Source: Bacteroidota bacterium
GTDB lineage: Bacteria > Bacteroidota > Bacteroidia > JAFLBG01
Assembly (NCBI GenBank): GCA_017303975.1
Contig: JAFLBG010000017.1
Location: 1 to 64,000 of the forward strand
Length of the DNA stretch: 64,000 bases
Direction of reading: 5' to 3'
The translations under genes were made by a program, and so were the position numbers. Of this stretch, positions 54,374-63,401 are shown piece by piece (positions within the stretch are counted from its first letter, which is position 1; each line of letters begins with the position of its first letter). The notes below the pieces were generated by a model. It was not told the DNA's origin and did not search any database. It was given only the letters and a program-made list of their open reading frames with translations.

Positions 54374-56226
54374 ATGTTTTCAAGAAAAGGCTATTTGTTT
54401 ATTCTCCTGTTGGTTATAACGGTTGTTTTGTTTTTACCTACACTAAACAATAAAAGCATAAACTTAGACGACCCTCAATATGTTTTTCAAAATACTGATA
54501 TTCAAGATTTTAAAATAAATAATATAAAGTTGTTATTTAAGTCTACTTATGTCGGAAATTACCAGCCCATAAGTATGTTTACTTATTTGATAGACTATAA
54601 AATTTGGGGTGCAAACGCTAAAGGGTTTCACTTAACAAATTTAATCTTTCACACCATAAACACCTTGCTACTTTTCTATTTAATAACCTTTTTATTTAAA
54701 AATAGCCAGATAGCATTTATATCAGCTTTGCTGTTTAGCATTCATCCAATGCATGTTGAATCGGTGGCATGGATTTCGGCACGCAAAGATTTGGTTTATG
54801 TGTTTTTTTCTTGCTTTCAGTTGTTTTTTACCTGTTATTTAAACAAAAAGGGCAAAAATTGCTGTTTTTTCTTTCGTTAATTGCGTTTGTTTTTTCAATT
54901 CTGTCGAAAGCGCAGGCGGTTATTTTGCCTTTTGTTTTGATTTTGGTGGATATGCTAATTTTCAAGAATGCACTTTCTCGGAAAAATTTACTTCAAAAAA
55001 TTCCACATTTTATTATCTCTCTTATTTTTGGAGGATTGGCCATTTATATTCAAAAAAAATCTGGGGCTGTTCAAGATTTTGAATATTTCTCGTTTTTTAC
55101 ACGAATTTTATTTTCATGTTACGGCTTTGTTCAATATTTGTCTAAGCTAGTATTGCCAATTAATTTATCGTGTTTTTACCCTTATCCCGAAACCAACGAC
55201 AAAATAAATTCAAACTGGGTTTATGTAGCACCTTTTATAATTTTAGCACTTGCTTCAATTATCTATAAATTAAAAAAAAGAGATTCTGTATGGATTTTCG
55301 GACTCTTATTTTTTGTAGTTACTATTGGTCCTGTTCTACAACTCATTCCTGTTGGAGATGCAATTATTGCAGATAGATACACTTATTTACCGTACATTGG
55401 TTTGTTTATTATAATTGCGCATGAATTTGAAAAATTAAAATGGAGAACATTAGTTAAAAACACAACAATTTGTGCAATTGCTGTGGTATTGTTGTTTTTA
55501 AGTTTTAATAGAATTTTAAAATGGAAAGATAACATTACACTTTATACCGACTCGTTAAAAAAATATCCTGCGCCTATAATTTACAATAATTTGGGTGCTG
55601 CTTATGCCGAATTAGGCGATTATAAAAAAGCCCTTCCTTGCTTTACGGAATTAGTAAAGTTAAAATCAAGATATCCGAGCGGTTACAAAAACAGAGCTAT
55701 TACAAATCATAAACTAAGCAATTACGATGCTGCGGTTGCTGATTATACAGAGGCTATAAAGCAAGACCCAACTAACTTACAAAACTACTTGAGTCGTGGT
55801 GATAGTTACAAAACCAAAAACGATTTTACAAATGCTATAAAAGATTTTGATTACGTACTTTCTAAAGATTCAAACAATATAGATGCATACTATTCAAGAG
55901 GAGAATCTTTAGGAAAGAGTGGTAAAATGCTAGAAGCATTAAACGATTACAATATAGTTATAAGACGAAAGCCAAACTATGCAGAGGCTTATAGTAACAG
56001 AGGAATTGTAAACAGCATACTTACCAACTACACCGCTGCTATTGCTGATTTCACGAAATCTATCGAGCTAAAAGCGGATGGATGGAGCACATATATGAAT
56101 AGATCTATTGCATTAAAATCTACCGGAAACTATACCGATGCGCTTAAAGATGCACTAGTAGCTCAAAAAAATGGATATAATGTAGATCCTCTCTATATAG
56201 AAGATTTACAAAAAATGGGGAAGTAG
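54374..56226 (+). pseudogene. TMTC/GT39-like TPR membrane glycosyltransferase, split by a frameshift at a T7 run
   Basis: Two overlapping frames make one protein of about 617 residues. The first (54374-54880) has membrane helices and 'NYQPISMFTYLIDYKIWG', 'FSIHPMHVESVAWISARKDLVYVFF', then drifts into a nonsense tail. The second (open 54769-56226) continues the family sequence with 'FFLLSVVFYLLFKQKGQK', 'SKAQAVILPFVLILVDML', more helices and 'AIIADRYTYLPYIGLF', then about six TPR units (from 'PAPIIYNNLGAAYAELGDYKKAL'). The family is TMTC-like O-mannosyltransferase / GT-C with TPRs. The switch point is the seven-T run at 54803-54809; one extra T would restore the frame. It may be an inactivated gene, a phase-variable tract or a sequence error. 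An ATG at 54332 is an alternative start. Confidence 0.82.
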
Positions 56227-56248
56227 CTTTTTAATACTGCTTAATGTT

Positions 56249-56256
56249 TACTTTTG
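56249..56256 (+). promoter_or_regulatory. TACTTTTG -7 element of the T9SS type A gene
   Basis: TACTTTTG matches the Bacteroidota -7 consensus and lies 33 bases before the ATG at 56290. No clear -33 TTG is visible. Confidence 0.5.
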
Positions 56257-56289
56257 CATTAAAAAAAATTAAAATTACAAATTGATACA

Positions 56290-57558
56290 ATGAAAAAATT
56301 AGTACTTGCTTTATTTTTTATTAGCGCTACATTACTAGTAAAATCACAAAATAAAATTCATCAAATAACAAGCGATCAAGCTATTGCAGTAAATCAGTTT
56401 GCTGATTTTGACAGTATAATTTATAGCTATGATTTAAGTTGCAGACCAACAAAAACTACCTGGTACAGAAGAAACCCCGGAAACAACATAATGACACTTA
56501 AGCAAGTTGAAGAATATAAAAATTATGATTCTTTAAATAGACACACCTATTATTCGTTAGTTACGTATGACATAACTACCGGATTAACCCAATTCGGAAA
56601 TTTATTTTACTATAAATACGTAGCAGACAAAAAAGAACGAGATACCGTATTTATTTTAGACAACACAGGCGCCAACTGGTTGCTTTATGGCGTAAACAGA
56701 TGGTTTTATACAGGAAACCGATTAGATTCTATACACAGGTACAATGCAGACTACCCTCCTACTTTTGCTCCTGAATTAAATTATAGAACCATAAGTACAA
56801 GTTTTAACAGCAATCAAAAGGTAACAAGCAATATTGCCTATTATAATCCAAATATTGGAGTAAGTGCACCTGTTTGGGGATTCAGTTCAATAGACACAAT
56901 GGCATACGGCCTAAACGATTCCCTAATTTATTTTGAGAATTTTTTATACTACAATGGAGGTTTTAATCCGTTGTATAAATACATTTACACACAAAATGAT
57001 AGTGCACGGTATGACTCTATATTTTACTATAATTGGAGTCAATCCCAAAGTCAGTATAAATTATTTTCTAGTACCTATAACTATTTTGGGAACCAAACAC
57101 TTTTGGATAGCAGTAATTTTATTAAATATGATATTAGCCAACCTGGAACTGTGATAGACGATAACTACAAATTCTATAATACCTACAATAGCAATAATGA
57201 AATTACCTACCAATTAACTAAATTGTTTTTTACCGGTAGTTTTATAGATTATACAAAACAGTATTACTCCTATTTTAATTGTGCATCGGTTGGTATAAAT
57301 GACTTGAATAGCAGCAATACACCAACTTTTTCTATATATCCCAATCCTTCGATTGGTAATAGCCCAATTAACATTTCTGCACAAACACCTATTTCAAACT
57401 TAACTGTTTATAATACATTTGGAGCAGTAGAAATTTCTGTAAAATCTAGTAGCAAAAATATATTATTAGATACCCACAAGTTGAATAAAGGAGTCTATTT
57501 TGTTGAAATAGAATTGGAGAATATGAGACAGGTTGAAAGGCTTGTTGTTACTGACTAA
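56290..57558 (+). CDS. T9SS type A sorting domain-containing secreted protein
   Basis: A 422-residue secreted protein. The signal peptide is MKKLVLALFFISATLLVKSQ. The middle (about 30-335) is a Tyr/Asn/Asp-rich beta region with repeated phrases such as 'DSIIYSYDLS', 'LDSIHRYNADY' and 'ARYDSIFYYNWSQSQ', recalling RHS/YD-like strands. The last 80 residues are a type A sorting domain ('FSIYPNPSIGNSPINI', 'LTVYNTFG', 'KGVYFVEIELEN'). It should be exported by T9SS and anchored or released. No enzymatic motif is visible. Confidence 0.85.
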   Translation: MKKLVLALFFISATLLVKSQNKIHQITSDQAIAVNQFADFDSIIYSYDLSCRPTKTTWYRRNPGNNIMTLKQVEEYKNYDSLNRHTYYSLVTYDITTGLTQFGNLFYYKYVADKKERDTVFILDNTGANWLLYGVNRWFYTGNRLDSIHRYNADYPPTFAPELNYRTISTSFNSNQKVTSNIAYYNPNIGVSAPVWGFSSIDTMAYGLNDSLIYFENFLYYNGGFNPLYKYIYTQNDSARYDSIFYYNWSQSQSQYKLFSSTYNYFGNQTLLDSSNFIKYDISQPGTVIDDNYKFYNTYNSNNEITYQLTKLFFTGSFIDYTKQYYSYFNCASVGINDLNSSNTPTFSIYPNPSIGNSPINISAQTPISNLTVYNTFGAVEISVKSSSKNILLDTHKLNKGVYFVEIELENMRQVERLVVTD

Positions 57559-57616
57559 AAAATTGCAGTAACAGCAATACTTTTTGTCAAAAGAAAAATT
57601 GATTAGTAGATACGGT

Positions 57617-58246
57617 TTACTCTGCGTAATCGCTTTCCGATTCAGTATCGCTAAACTCCCCTCCTGCTTCTTCTTCGCCATCGGCAGTTTCTTCGTCATC
57701 TCCTTCAGTTAAAACATCATCGTCTTCGGAAGCATCGTCTGTATCATACGCTTCTTCTTCGTTGAATATTTTTTCTTTATGATTCTTTTTTTCATGTAAC
57801 TCATCGTCCTCTTCATCCACAACAGGCGGTGGTGTATTGTTTTTATATTGTTTAGGAGCTACACCAACAGATTTGCTTATTTTAGGATACGTTGCTTTTG
57901 CATCAATTTCAATAATTTTAAGCAACTCGATATAAAAAGTCCAACCGAAACTAAAATCGTATAGGTAAATAAATTTTTGATGTGGATCGTCAATTAGAGA
58001 GGCCAATTTGGTGGTACTCATTAATTTTTTCGATTTATCAGCTTCCTTCTCTGCAGTTAAAATAACTTCGGTTCCTTTCTTCCACAAGTCGGTACTTTGA
58101 AAAAAGGATGCATTGTGTTTATTATCAAAACCAACAGACTCTTGAATAGAAGTGTGCAAGTCTTTAAATGTTTGGCTTGATTTAATATCAATCTCTCTCA
58201 CAACATCTTCATAATCTTCGAATACAACTCTAAAACGATAAATCAT
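57617..58246 (-). CDS. Plasmid pRiA4b ORF-3-like protein with acidic tail
   Basis: A 209-residue protein. Residues 1-125 match the pRiA4b ORF-3 (PF07929) fold: 'IYRFRVVFEDYEDVVREIDI', 'FKDLHTSIQESVGFDNKHNASFF', 'FIYLYDFSFGWTFYIELLKI'. The last 60 residues are highly acidic ('DTDDASEDDDVLTEGDDEE'). The family is often found with mobile DNA but is also chromosomal and lacks a known activity. ATG 58246 begins the domain; a TTG at 58297 overlapping the pbpC end would add 17 residues. Confidence 0.82.
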   Translation of the reverse strand: MIYRFRVVFEDYEDVVREIDIKSSQTFKDLHTSIQESVGFDNKHNASFFQSTDLWKKGTEVILTAEKEADKSKKLMSTTKLASLIDDPHQKFIYLYDFSFGWTFYIELLKIIEIDAKATYPKISKSVGVAPKQYKNNTPPPVVDEEDDELHEKKNHKEKIFNEEEAYDTDDASEDDDVLTEGDDEETADGEEEAGGEFSDTESESDYAE

Positions 58247-58283
58247 AATATCTGGTTTTACCTTTCTAATATATAAAAAAGTA

Positions 58284-60659
58284 TTATTGTTTTCCAATTA
58301 TTTCAAATTTATGAGACAACGAAAATCCATTGTCATCAAGAATGGTAAGCTCATGTTCTCCAATAGTGGGATTAATAGCTATTTGATGTATAACTGATGT
58401 GCTAGCAATATATTGCTCATCTATATGCCAAAATATTTTTGCTTTGTTGTTTCTGTGCGCTACTTCAAAAACAACTTTCCCTTTTTCTCCTTTCAAATCT
58501 ATTGGAATAAATATTTTAGAAGCTTGCTTTGGGTATACCAATTCCATAGGAACTTCCGCATTCGTTTTACAATCGGGTCGAAAATTAGGGAGTGTAGAAT
58601 AAGTTGGGTGCTTCAACTTATAAAAATATTCAAGACTTGGAGGGAGCACAAACCATGGTTTTGAAACCATATTCTCTACAGGCTCGCATTCGTTTGTAAC
58701 TTGCCATTTTTCTGTTTTGTCTAAATGCACTGTAATATGATATGGACAAACTTTTGATGCAATGCCCTTCCGTTGAATTTTTATTGTATCTATTTCATTA
58801 CATACTTGAGATGCCAAATATCCACTTTGCTTGCAAACAATGGCTTCCGTATAAGCATCGTGAGGCTTTTCGAACCAATTAGTTGGTGGAAGTTTTTTTA
58901 AGATATCAAACATAATTGGTGCAGCAGTCAAAATTCCGGTAAGCCCTGCTCTGCCCTCTCCACTTGCATTTCCAACCCACACACCAATAACATAAGTAGG
59001 GGTTACTCCCACACACCACCCATCCCTAAATCCATAACTGGTACCAGTTTTCCATGCTACTTTTTGTGGAGCACCATACAGTTGCCAATTTAATTCTTGC
59101 TCGGGCCTGTAGGCTTCTACCATTGCATCAAAAGTTAATTTAATAGATGCTGCATCCAATAAATAGTTCTCGCTTGTACTTTGCTCTTGCTTTGGCTTGT
59201 TTATATATGTTGGGGGATGAATATCGGCAGCAGAATACTTACCTCCGTAGGCTGCATAATTAGATACAATTCTACCCATACTTGAATACATACCTACCAC
59301 ATCCCACAAATTGGCTTCTGCACCGCCTAATATTAATGACAATCCGTAATGCGAGGATGGCTTAGTAAGTGTTGTCATACCAAGTTTTCGGAGCATAATA
59401 GAAAACCTATCTACACCGTAAGTTTGTAATAGTTTAACAGCAGGCACATTCAACGACCTCGCCAATGCAAGCTTTGCAGGCACAGCACCTTCGTAGTCCA
59501 ACGTAAAATTTTTAGGAGAGTATGAACCTATTTGTGTTGGCACATCCGGAATTAGTGAGTTTACAAGCAATTGACCATCGCTCAAGCAAGAAGCCAATAA
59601 AAAAGGCTTTAAAATACTGCCGGTACTTCTTGGCGAGGAAATTATATCCACATCATTTCCATACTTGGTTTCGCTATTCAATTTTACATTTCCAACATAC
59701 GCCAATACATTGCCGGTAGAAGTATTCAGAACGATAGCAGCTGCATTATTAATTTGGTTCCCTTTTAAAACGGAATGATGTTGCTCAACGATGGCTTGTA
59801 CATTTTTCTGCAACTGAGCATCAATGGTAGCATGTATATACGTACCTTTTAATCCATCATTAATAGCTCTATTTAAAAGATGCTGTGTTGTATTGGGCAT
59901 TCTAAAAGCTGCCGTTGGCAAGGGTTCTTGCATAGCCAAGTTGGCAGTTTCAGCATCAATGATAGAAAGAGCTTGCAACTTTTTGAGTAATCTATTTCTT
60001 TTAACCAGTAATTTTTTTTGATTTTTACCAGGATAGATAAGAGCCGGACTGTTAGGCAATACAGCTAGTGTAGCTGCTTCGCCCCAAGATAGCTGTTCGG
60101 GTTTGCGACCAAAATAGCGCCATGCAGCAGCAGACAAACCAACGGTATTGCCTCCAAATGGCGCATGAGCACAATACAATGCTAAAATCTCTTTTTTTGA
60201 ATACGATAATTCTAAACGAGTTGCCAATGAGAATTCGATACACTTTTCAACAAAAGTTCGATTTCTATTTTTTCTAGAAAGACGTATAACCTGCATTGTA
60301 ATAGTACTTCCTCCACTTACAATTTTATTTCTTTTAATATTCTGTACTAAAGCTCGAGATAAGGATATAGGATTTATGCCGGGATGCTTGTAAAAATAAT
60401 TGTCTTCAAACGCCAAAATACATTTTTCAAACTTAGATGGAATATCATAATTAATGGGAAACCGCCACTGCCCATCCTGAGCTATTTGAGCCGAAAGTAA
60501 TTCATGATTCTCATCTACCATAACGGTAGAATAATCTGCTGTAAATAAATGTTTGGGTAGGCTAAACCAGTACAGAACAAAAAGTAGACAAAAGATAAAA
60601 ACTAAATACCTTTTTTTTCTTTTTAAGAACTGTGCCAACAAGAGGAATCTCTTTTTCAA
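58284..60659 (-). CDS. pbpC: Penicillin-binding protein 1C
   Basis: A 791-residue bifunctional peptidoglycan synthase anchored by a helix at about 17-37. The glycosyltransferase (GT51) domain shows 'LAFEDNYFYKHPGINPISLSRALVQN' with the catalytic Glu, and 'GGSTITMQVIRLSR'. The transpeptidase domain has the SxxK serine in 'STGSILKPF', SLN in 'ARSLNVPAVKLL', and KTG in 'AWKTGTSYGF'. A BiPBP_C domain ends the protein (about 700-791). The start must be TTG (60657-60659): no Met occurs before residue 47, which is beyond the anchor. The TTG forms a TTGA overlap with the preceding stop. Confidence 0.93.
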   Translation of the reverse strand: MKKRFLLLAQFLKRKKRYLVFIFCLLFVLYWFSLPKHLFTADYSTVMVDENHELLSAQIAQDGQWRFPINYDIPSKFEKCILAFEDNYFYKHPGINPISLSRALVQNIKRNKIVSGGSTITMQVIRLSRKNRNRTFVEKCIEFSLATRLELSYSKKEILALYCAHAPFGGNTVGLSAAAWRYFGRKPEQLSWGEAATLAVLPNSPALIYPGKNQKKLLVKRNRLLKKLQALSIIDAETANLAMQEPLPTAAFRMPNTTQHLLNRAINDGLKGTYIHATIDAQLQKNVQAIVEQHHSVLKGNQINNAAAIVLNTSTGNVLAYVGNVKLNSETKYGNDVDIISSPRSTGSILKPFLLASCLSDGQLLVNSLIPDVPTQIGSYSPKNFTLDYEGAVPAKLALARSLNVPAVKLLQTYGVDRFSIMLRKLGMTTLTKPSSHYGLSLILGGAEANLWDVVGMYSSMGRIVSNYAAYGGKYSAADIHPPTYINKPKQEQSTSENYLLDAASIKLTFDAMVEAYRPEQELNWQLYGAPQKVAWKTGTSYGFRDGWCVGVTPTYVIGVWVGNASGEGRAGLTGILTAAPIMFDILKKLPPTNWFEKPHDAYTEAIVCKQSGYLASQVCNEIDTIKIQRKGIASKVCPYHITVHLDKTEKWQVTNECEPVENMVSKPWFVLPPSLEYFYKLKHPTYSTLPNFRPDCKTNAEVPMELVYPKQASKIFIPIDLKGEKGKVVFEVAHRNNKAKIFWHIDEQYIASTSVIHQIAINPTIGEHELTILDDNGFSLSHKFEIIGKQ

Positions 60660-61546
60660 CTATTTAGTCCTTTCTGGGCTTCTAGTTCAGCTCTTAGCTG
60701 TTTAGATGTTTTTTTGCTGCCATCGTGGCTCCATCCGGGAGGGCCAAAAACATACAGAAGCTTATGTTTAAGCGATGGTGTTTTTTTCATGTCTTGCCAA
60801 ATATTCTTCCATTCATGGAAAACGAGTTGCAACGGATGGTTGGTGTTGATATTTTCCGTAAGCCCATATTTTACAGTTTCTTCCTCACGTTGAAAAGTAC
60901 CAAATAATTTATCCCAAATAATAAAAACCATGCCCATGTTTTTATCTAAATATTTTACGTTAATCCCATGGTGCACACGATGATGCGATGGTGTAGCCAT
61001 AAACCATTCTAAAAAGCCCAATTTTCCAACAAACTGTGTATGAATTAAAATGCCATAAATTTGAGTACTCGCATACATCAACATTATATCTATACCTTTA
61101 AAACCTAGTAACGACAGCGGAATAAAATACACAAACCGATACATTGGCTGAAATACAGACGACCGAAAACCTACTGTTAAATTAAACTCTTCGGAAGAGT
61201 GGTGAGTAACATGCACAGCCCAAAAGAGCCTACAATAGTGATCTACGTAATGCAATAGGTAATACAAAAAATCTTCTGTAATAAATAAAACTAGCCAATA
61301 CCAAAACGTGGAAGTAATTTCAACAAAGTGAAAGGTGTAAAAAAAATCAAGTATTACTAAACAAACTCCACGCATTATTATATCTAACCCCATATTTAAA
61401 GCCGACAAATAGACATTGGCTAAAACACCTTTGGTAGAGTAAAACTTTTTGTGATGAATGTTGCTAAGTATAATCTCAAGCCCAATTAAAATAGCATAAA
61501 TGGGGGTAGAAATTAAAACAATATATTTTTCGCTAAAGGTTTCCAT
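60656..61546 (-). CDS. Sterol desaturase / fatty acid hydroxylase family protein
   Basis: A 296-residue membrane di-iron enzyme. The three His clusters are 'HYVDH', 'HVTHHSSEEFN' and 'HRVHHGIN', the set that binds two irons in this family. About four hydrophobic segments fill the first 170 residues, with another near 155-180. The substrate could be a lipid, sterol or carotenoid; carotenoid hydroxylases share the fold, but this gene is 20 kb from crtIB. It is translationally coupled to pbpC by a TTGA overlap. Confidence 0.88.
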   Translation of the reverse strand: METFSEKYIVLISTPIYAILIGLEIILSNIHHKKFYSTKGVLANVYLSALNMGLDIIMRGVCLVILDFFYTFHFVEITSTFWYWLVLFITEDFLYYLLHYVDHYCRLFWAVHVTHHSSEEFNLTVGFRSSVFQPMYRFVYFIPLSLLGFKGIDIMLMYASTQIYGILIHTQFVGKLGFLEWFMATPSHHRVHHGINVKYLDKNMGMVFIIWDKLFGTFQREEETVKYGLTENINTNHPLQLVFHEWKNIWQDMKKTPSLKHKLLYVFGPPGWSHDGSKKTSKQLRAELEAQKGLNS

Positions 61547-61563
61547 AATTTCCGCAGCAATTA

Positions 61564-61920
61564 CTATTGCAAATCACGCTTTTTAACAAGAAAATAAAAA
61601 TTATTTTCTAAAGGTAAATAACCATAATCATAACAATAATAATACGTATCGCCTTTTTTTGTTGTGTAAGTACTTGTAAAATACGCAAAATTAAAACCTT
61701 TATCCGATAGTTTTGCTTTAGATGTTTTTGCGGTTTCTTCGGGAACTAACTCTTCTAGTATTCGTCTATTTTTTCGTAAAATATTATTTACATTTCGCAC
61801 ATAATTTACCGAATCGCTATTTAAACGGTTATTAAAACTGTTTCGACAAAGGTCGGAACAGAATTTTTTATCTATACGTCCTTTTATAACCTCTTTGCAC
61901 TCTAAACATTTCTTTTCCAT
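61564..61920 (-). CDS. DUF2116-like Zn-ribbon protein
   Basis: A 118-residue protein. The N terminus 'MEKKCLECKEVIKGRIDKKFCSDLCRNSF' holds a CxxC...CxxxC zinc-ribbon of the DUF2116 type. The rest is charged, with a Tyr-rich C-terminal segment ('DTYYYCYDYGYLPL'). Function is unknown; nucleic acid contact is typical of such ribbons. The ATG at 61920 opens the ribbon. It lies 17 bases upstream of the sterol-desaturase-family gene and diverges from ssb. Confidence 0.78.
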   Translation of the reverse strand: MEKKCLECKEVIKGRIDKKFCSDLCRNSFNNRLNSDSVNYVRNVNNILRKNRRILEELVPEETAKTSKAKLSDKGFNFAYFTSTYTTKKGDTYYYCYDYGYLPLENNFYFLVKKRDLQ

Positions 61921-62114
61921 GCTGTTAGATTTAAAGTAAAGATACAAATTATCCGATAACAAACGACTACAAACTCTTACATTCGTATGTAAATACTTAA
62001 AAACCGAATAACCTTTGCGCCTTGTCGCAATTTTGCATCGTCAATCGTTTGAAGCGCTTCACAAAAAAAACGATGAAAACTAAAACAAGTAATAACAATT
62101 TAAAATCTAGAAAA

Positions 62115-62456
62115 ATGAACACATTAAGAAACTCAGTACAATTAATTGGAAACTTAGGTATGAACCCGGAAGTAAAAATGTTAGACAATGGCAAAAAATT
62201 AGCTAAAATGAGTATTGCTACTAACGAGATATATAAAAATAACAAGGGCGAAAAAGTAACAGAAACCTACTGGCACAACTTAATTGCGTGGGGAAAAACA
62301 GCCGATATTATTCAGAAATATGTGAACAAAGGCACAGAAATAGCCATAGAAGGCAAGTTGGTAAATAAATCGTACACCGATAAAGAAGGCATAAAGCGCA
62401 ACTATACCGAAATAGTAGTAAACGAGCTTCTGGTATTAGGCGCTAAGAAACAATAG
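62115..62456 (+). CDS. ssb: Single-stranded DNA-binding protein lacking the acidic tail
   Basis: A 113-residue OB-fold SSB. 'NSVQLIGNLGMNPEVKMLDNGKKLAKMSIATNE', 'TYWHNLIAWGKTADIIQKYVNKGTEIAIEGKL' and 'EIVVNELLVLG' are classic. The chain stops right after the OB fold, so the usual flexible linker and acidic tip (DDDIPF-like) that recruit repair proteins are missing. This suggests an accessory SSB rather than the main replicative one. ATG 62115 begins the domain; the frame extends upstream to 62022 without family similarity. A strong terminator follows. Confidence 0.9.
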   Translation: MNTLRNSVQLIGNLGMNPEVKMLDNGKKLAKMSIATNEIYKNNKGEKVTETYWHNLIAWGKTADIIQKYVNKGTEIAIEGKLVNKSYTDKEGIKRNYTEIVVNELLVLGAKKQ

Positions 62457-62478
62457 TTGGTTGTAAGCCCTGATTTGT

Positions 62479-62525
62479 ATAAGCAGCTAGACAAAAATTA
62501 CTTTGTCTGGCTGCTTATGTTTTTT
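62479..62525 (+). terminator. 17-bp terminator after ssb
   Basis: ATAAGCAGCTAGACAAA (62479-62495) pairs with TTTGTCTGGCTGCTTAT (62502-62518) with one G-T wobble, followed by G and a T run. Confidence 0.88.
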
Positions 62526-62566
62526 AAAAGAATAGCAATAGGAGTAAACACAAAACATATAGTACA

Positions 62567-63106
62567 ATGGAAAACAAAGAAGAACCAGTAATGATATCAG
62601 ATAGTAGTATAATTAATCAGATATATTTTATTAGAAGACAAAAGGTAATGATAGATAGGGATTTGGCAATACTTTATGGAGTTGAGACGCGAACCTTAAA
62701 ACAAGCTGTAAATAGAAATATGCAACGTTTCCCAGCTGATTTTATGTTTGAAATGAGCATTACTGAATTTGAGAATTGGAGATCACAATTTGTGACCTCC
62801 AATTCTGACAAAATGGGTTTGCGTCACAAACCTTACTGCTTCACAGAGCAAGGTGTAGCAATGTTATCAAGTATTTTGAAAAGCGAAAAAGCTATTTTAG
62901 TAAACATTCAAATTATTAGAATATTTACACGCCTTAAACAAATGCTTATTGATAGCACAGAAATACGACTAGAAATAGAACAAATAAAGCAAAAACTAGG
63001 CAATCAGAGCAAAAACATTGAACTGGTTTTTCAGTATTTAGATAAACTATTGGAAAAGAAAGAGAATAAACAGGAAAGACCTAAAATTGGATACAAACTT
63101 ACCTAA
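62567..63106 (+). CDS. ORF6N domain-containing protein
   Basis: A 179-residue protein with an ORF6N (KilA-N-related) DNA-binding domain at about 15-105. Typical phrases are 'IYFIRRQKVMIDRDLAILYGVETRTLKQAVNRNMQRFPADFMFEM' and 'KPYCFTEQGVAMLSSILKSEKAILVNI'. The last 70 residues form a coiled coil ('EIRLEIEQIKQKLGNQSKNIELVFQYL'). Such proteins are common on phages and accessory islands and probably act as transcription regulators. It stands alone between the ssb terminator and a repeat-bearing gap. Confidence 0.88.
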   Translation: MENKEEPVMISDSSIINQIYFIRRQKVMIDRDLAILYGVETRTLKQAVNRNMQRFPADFMFEMSITEFENWRSQFVTSNSDKMGLRHKPYCFTEQGVAMLSSILKSEKAILVNIQIIRIFTRLKQMLIDSTEIRLEIEQIKQKLGNQSKNIELVFQYLDKLLEKKENKQERPKIGYKLT

Positions 63107-63113
63107 AAACCTT

Positions 63114-63175
63114 ACTAAGCCATTACGCACAGTAAGCTTTAAGCTGAAGCCATGTCTGTGTAATAGTGCTAAGTG
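63114..63175. repeat. Repeat copy R1, imperfect palindrome
   Basis: The core GTAAGCTTTAAGCTGAAGCC (from 63132) resembles the copies at 63367-63385 and 63977-63995. It sits between imperfectly complementary arms at 63114-63132 and 63156-63175, so the whole could fold as a long hairpin. Confidence 0.6.
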
Positions 63176-63340
63176 TGAAGCAAATATTGTAAGTTGCACC
63201 TGCTTTTATGCTTTTACAATTCCATTAAAGGCTGATAAATCAGCCGAATGAATGTAGACTTTACAGTAAAAACGAAAATAGCTCAATACCTATAGATGGA
63301 CAATAAATAAGCAGAGCTTATGGAGATATATTATAAAGAC
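63176..63340. other. Gene-free gap between repeat copies R1 and R2
   Basis: Together with R1 and R2 this is about 295 bases without a gene. A perfect small hairpin GGCTGAT-AA-ATCAGCC lies at 63230-63245. I see no ORF, tRNA or promoter of note. Confidence 0.5.
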
Positions 63341-63343
63341 ACT

Positions 63344-63391
63344 AAGCCCAATCGCACAAATGCCAAGCTTCAGCTTAGCGCCTACTAGGGG
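63344..63391. repeat. Repeat copy R2, inverted relative to R1 and R3
   Basis: GCTTCAGCTTAGCGCCTAC (63367-63385) is the exact reverse complement of the copy at 63977-63995. The left flank ('CACTAAGCCC', 'CGCACAAATGCC') also resembles, inverted, the right part of R1. Confidence 0.75.
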
Positions 63392-63401
63392 GATTATATT
63401 T

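Noticed and set aside
58247-58297. TTG start adding 17 residues to the pRiA4b-like protein
   Set aside because: The added residues have no similarity to the domain, and the ATG begins the domain exactly; left open only as a minor alternative.
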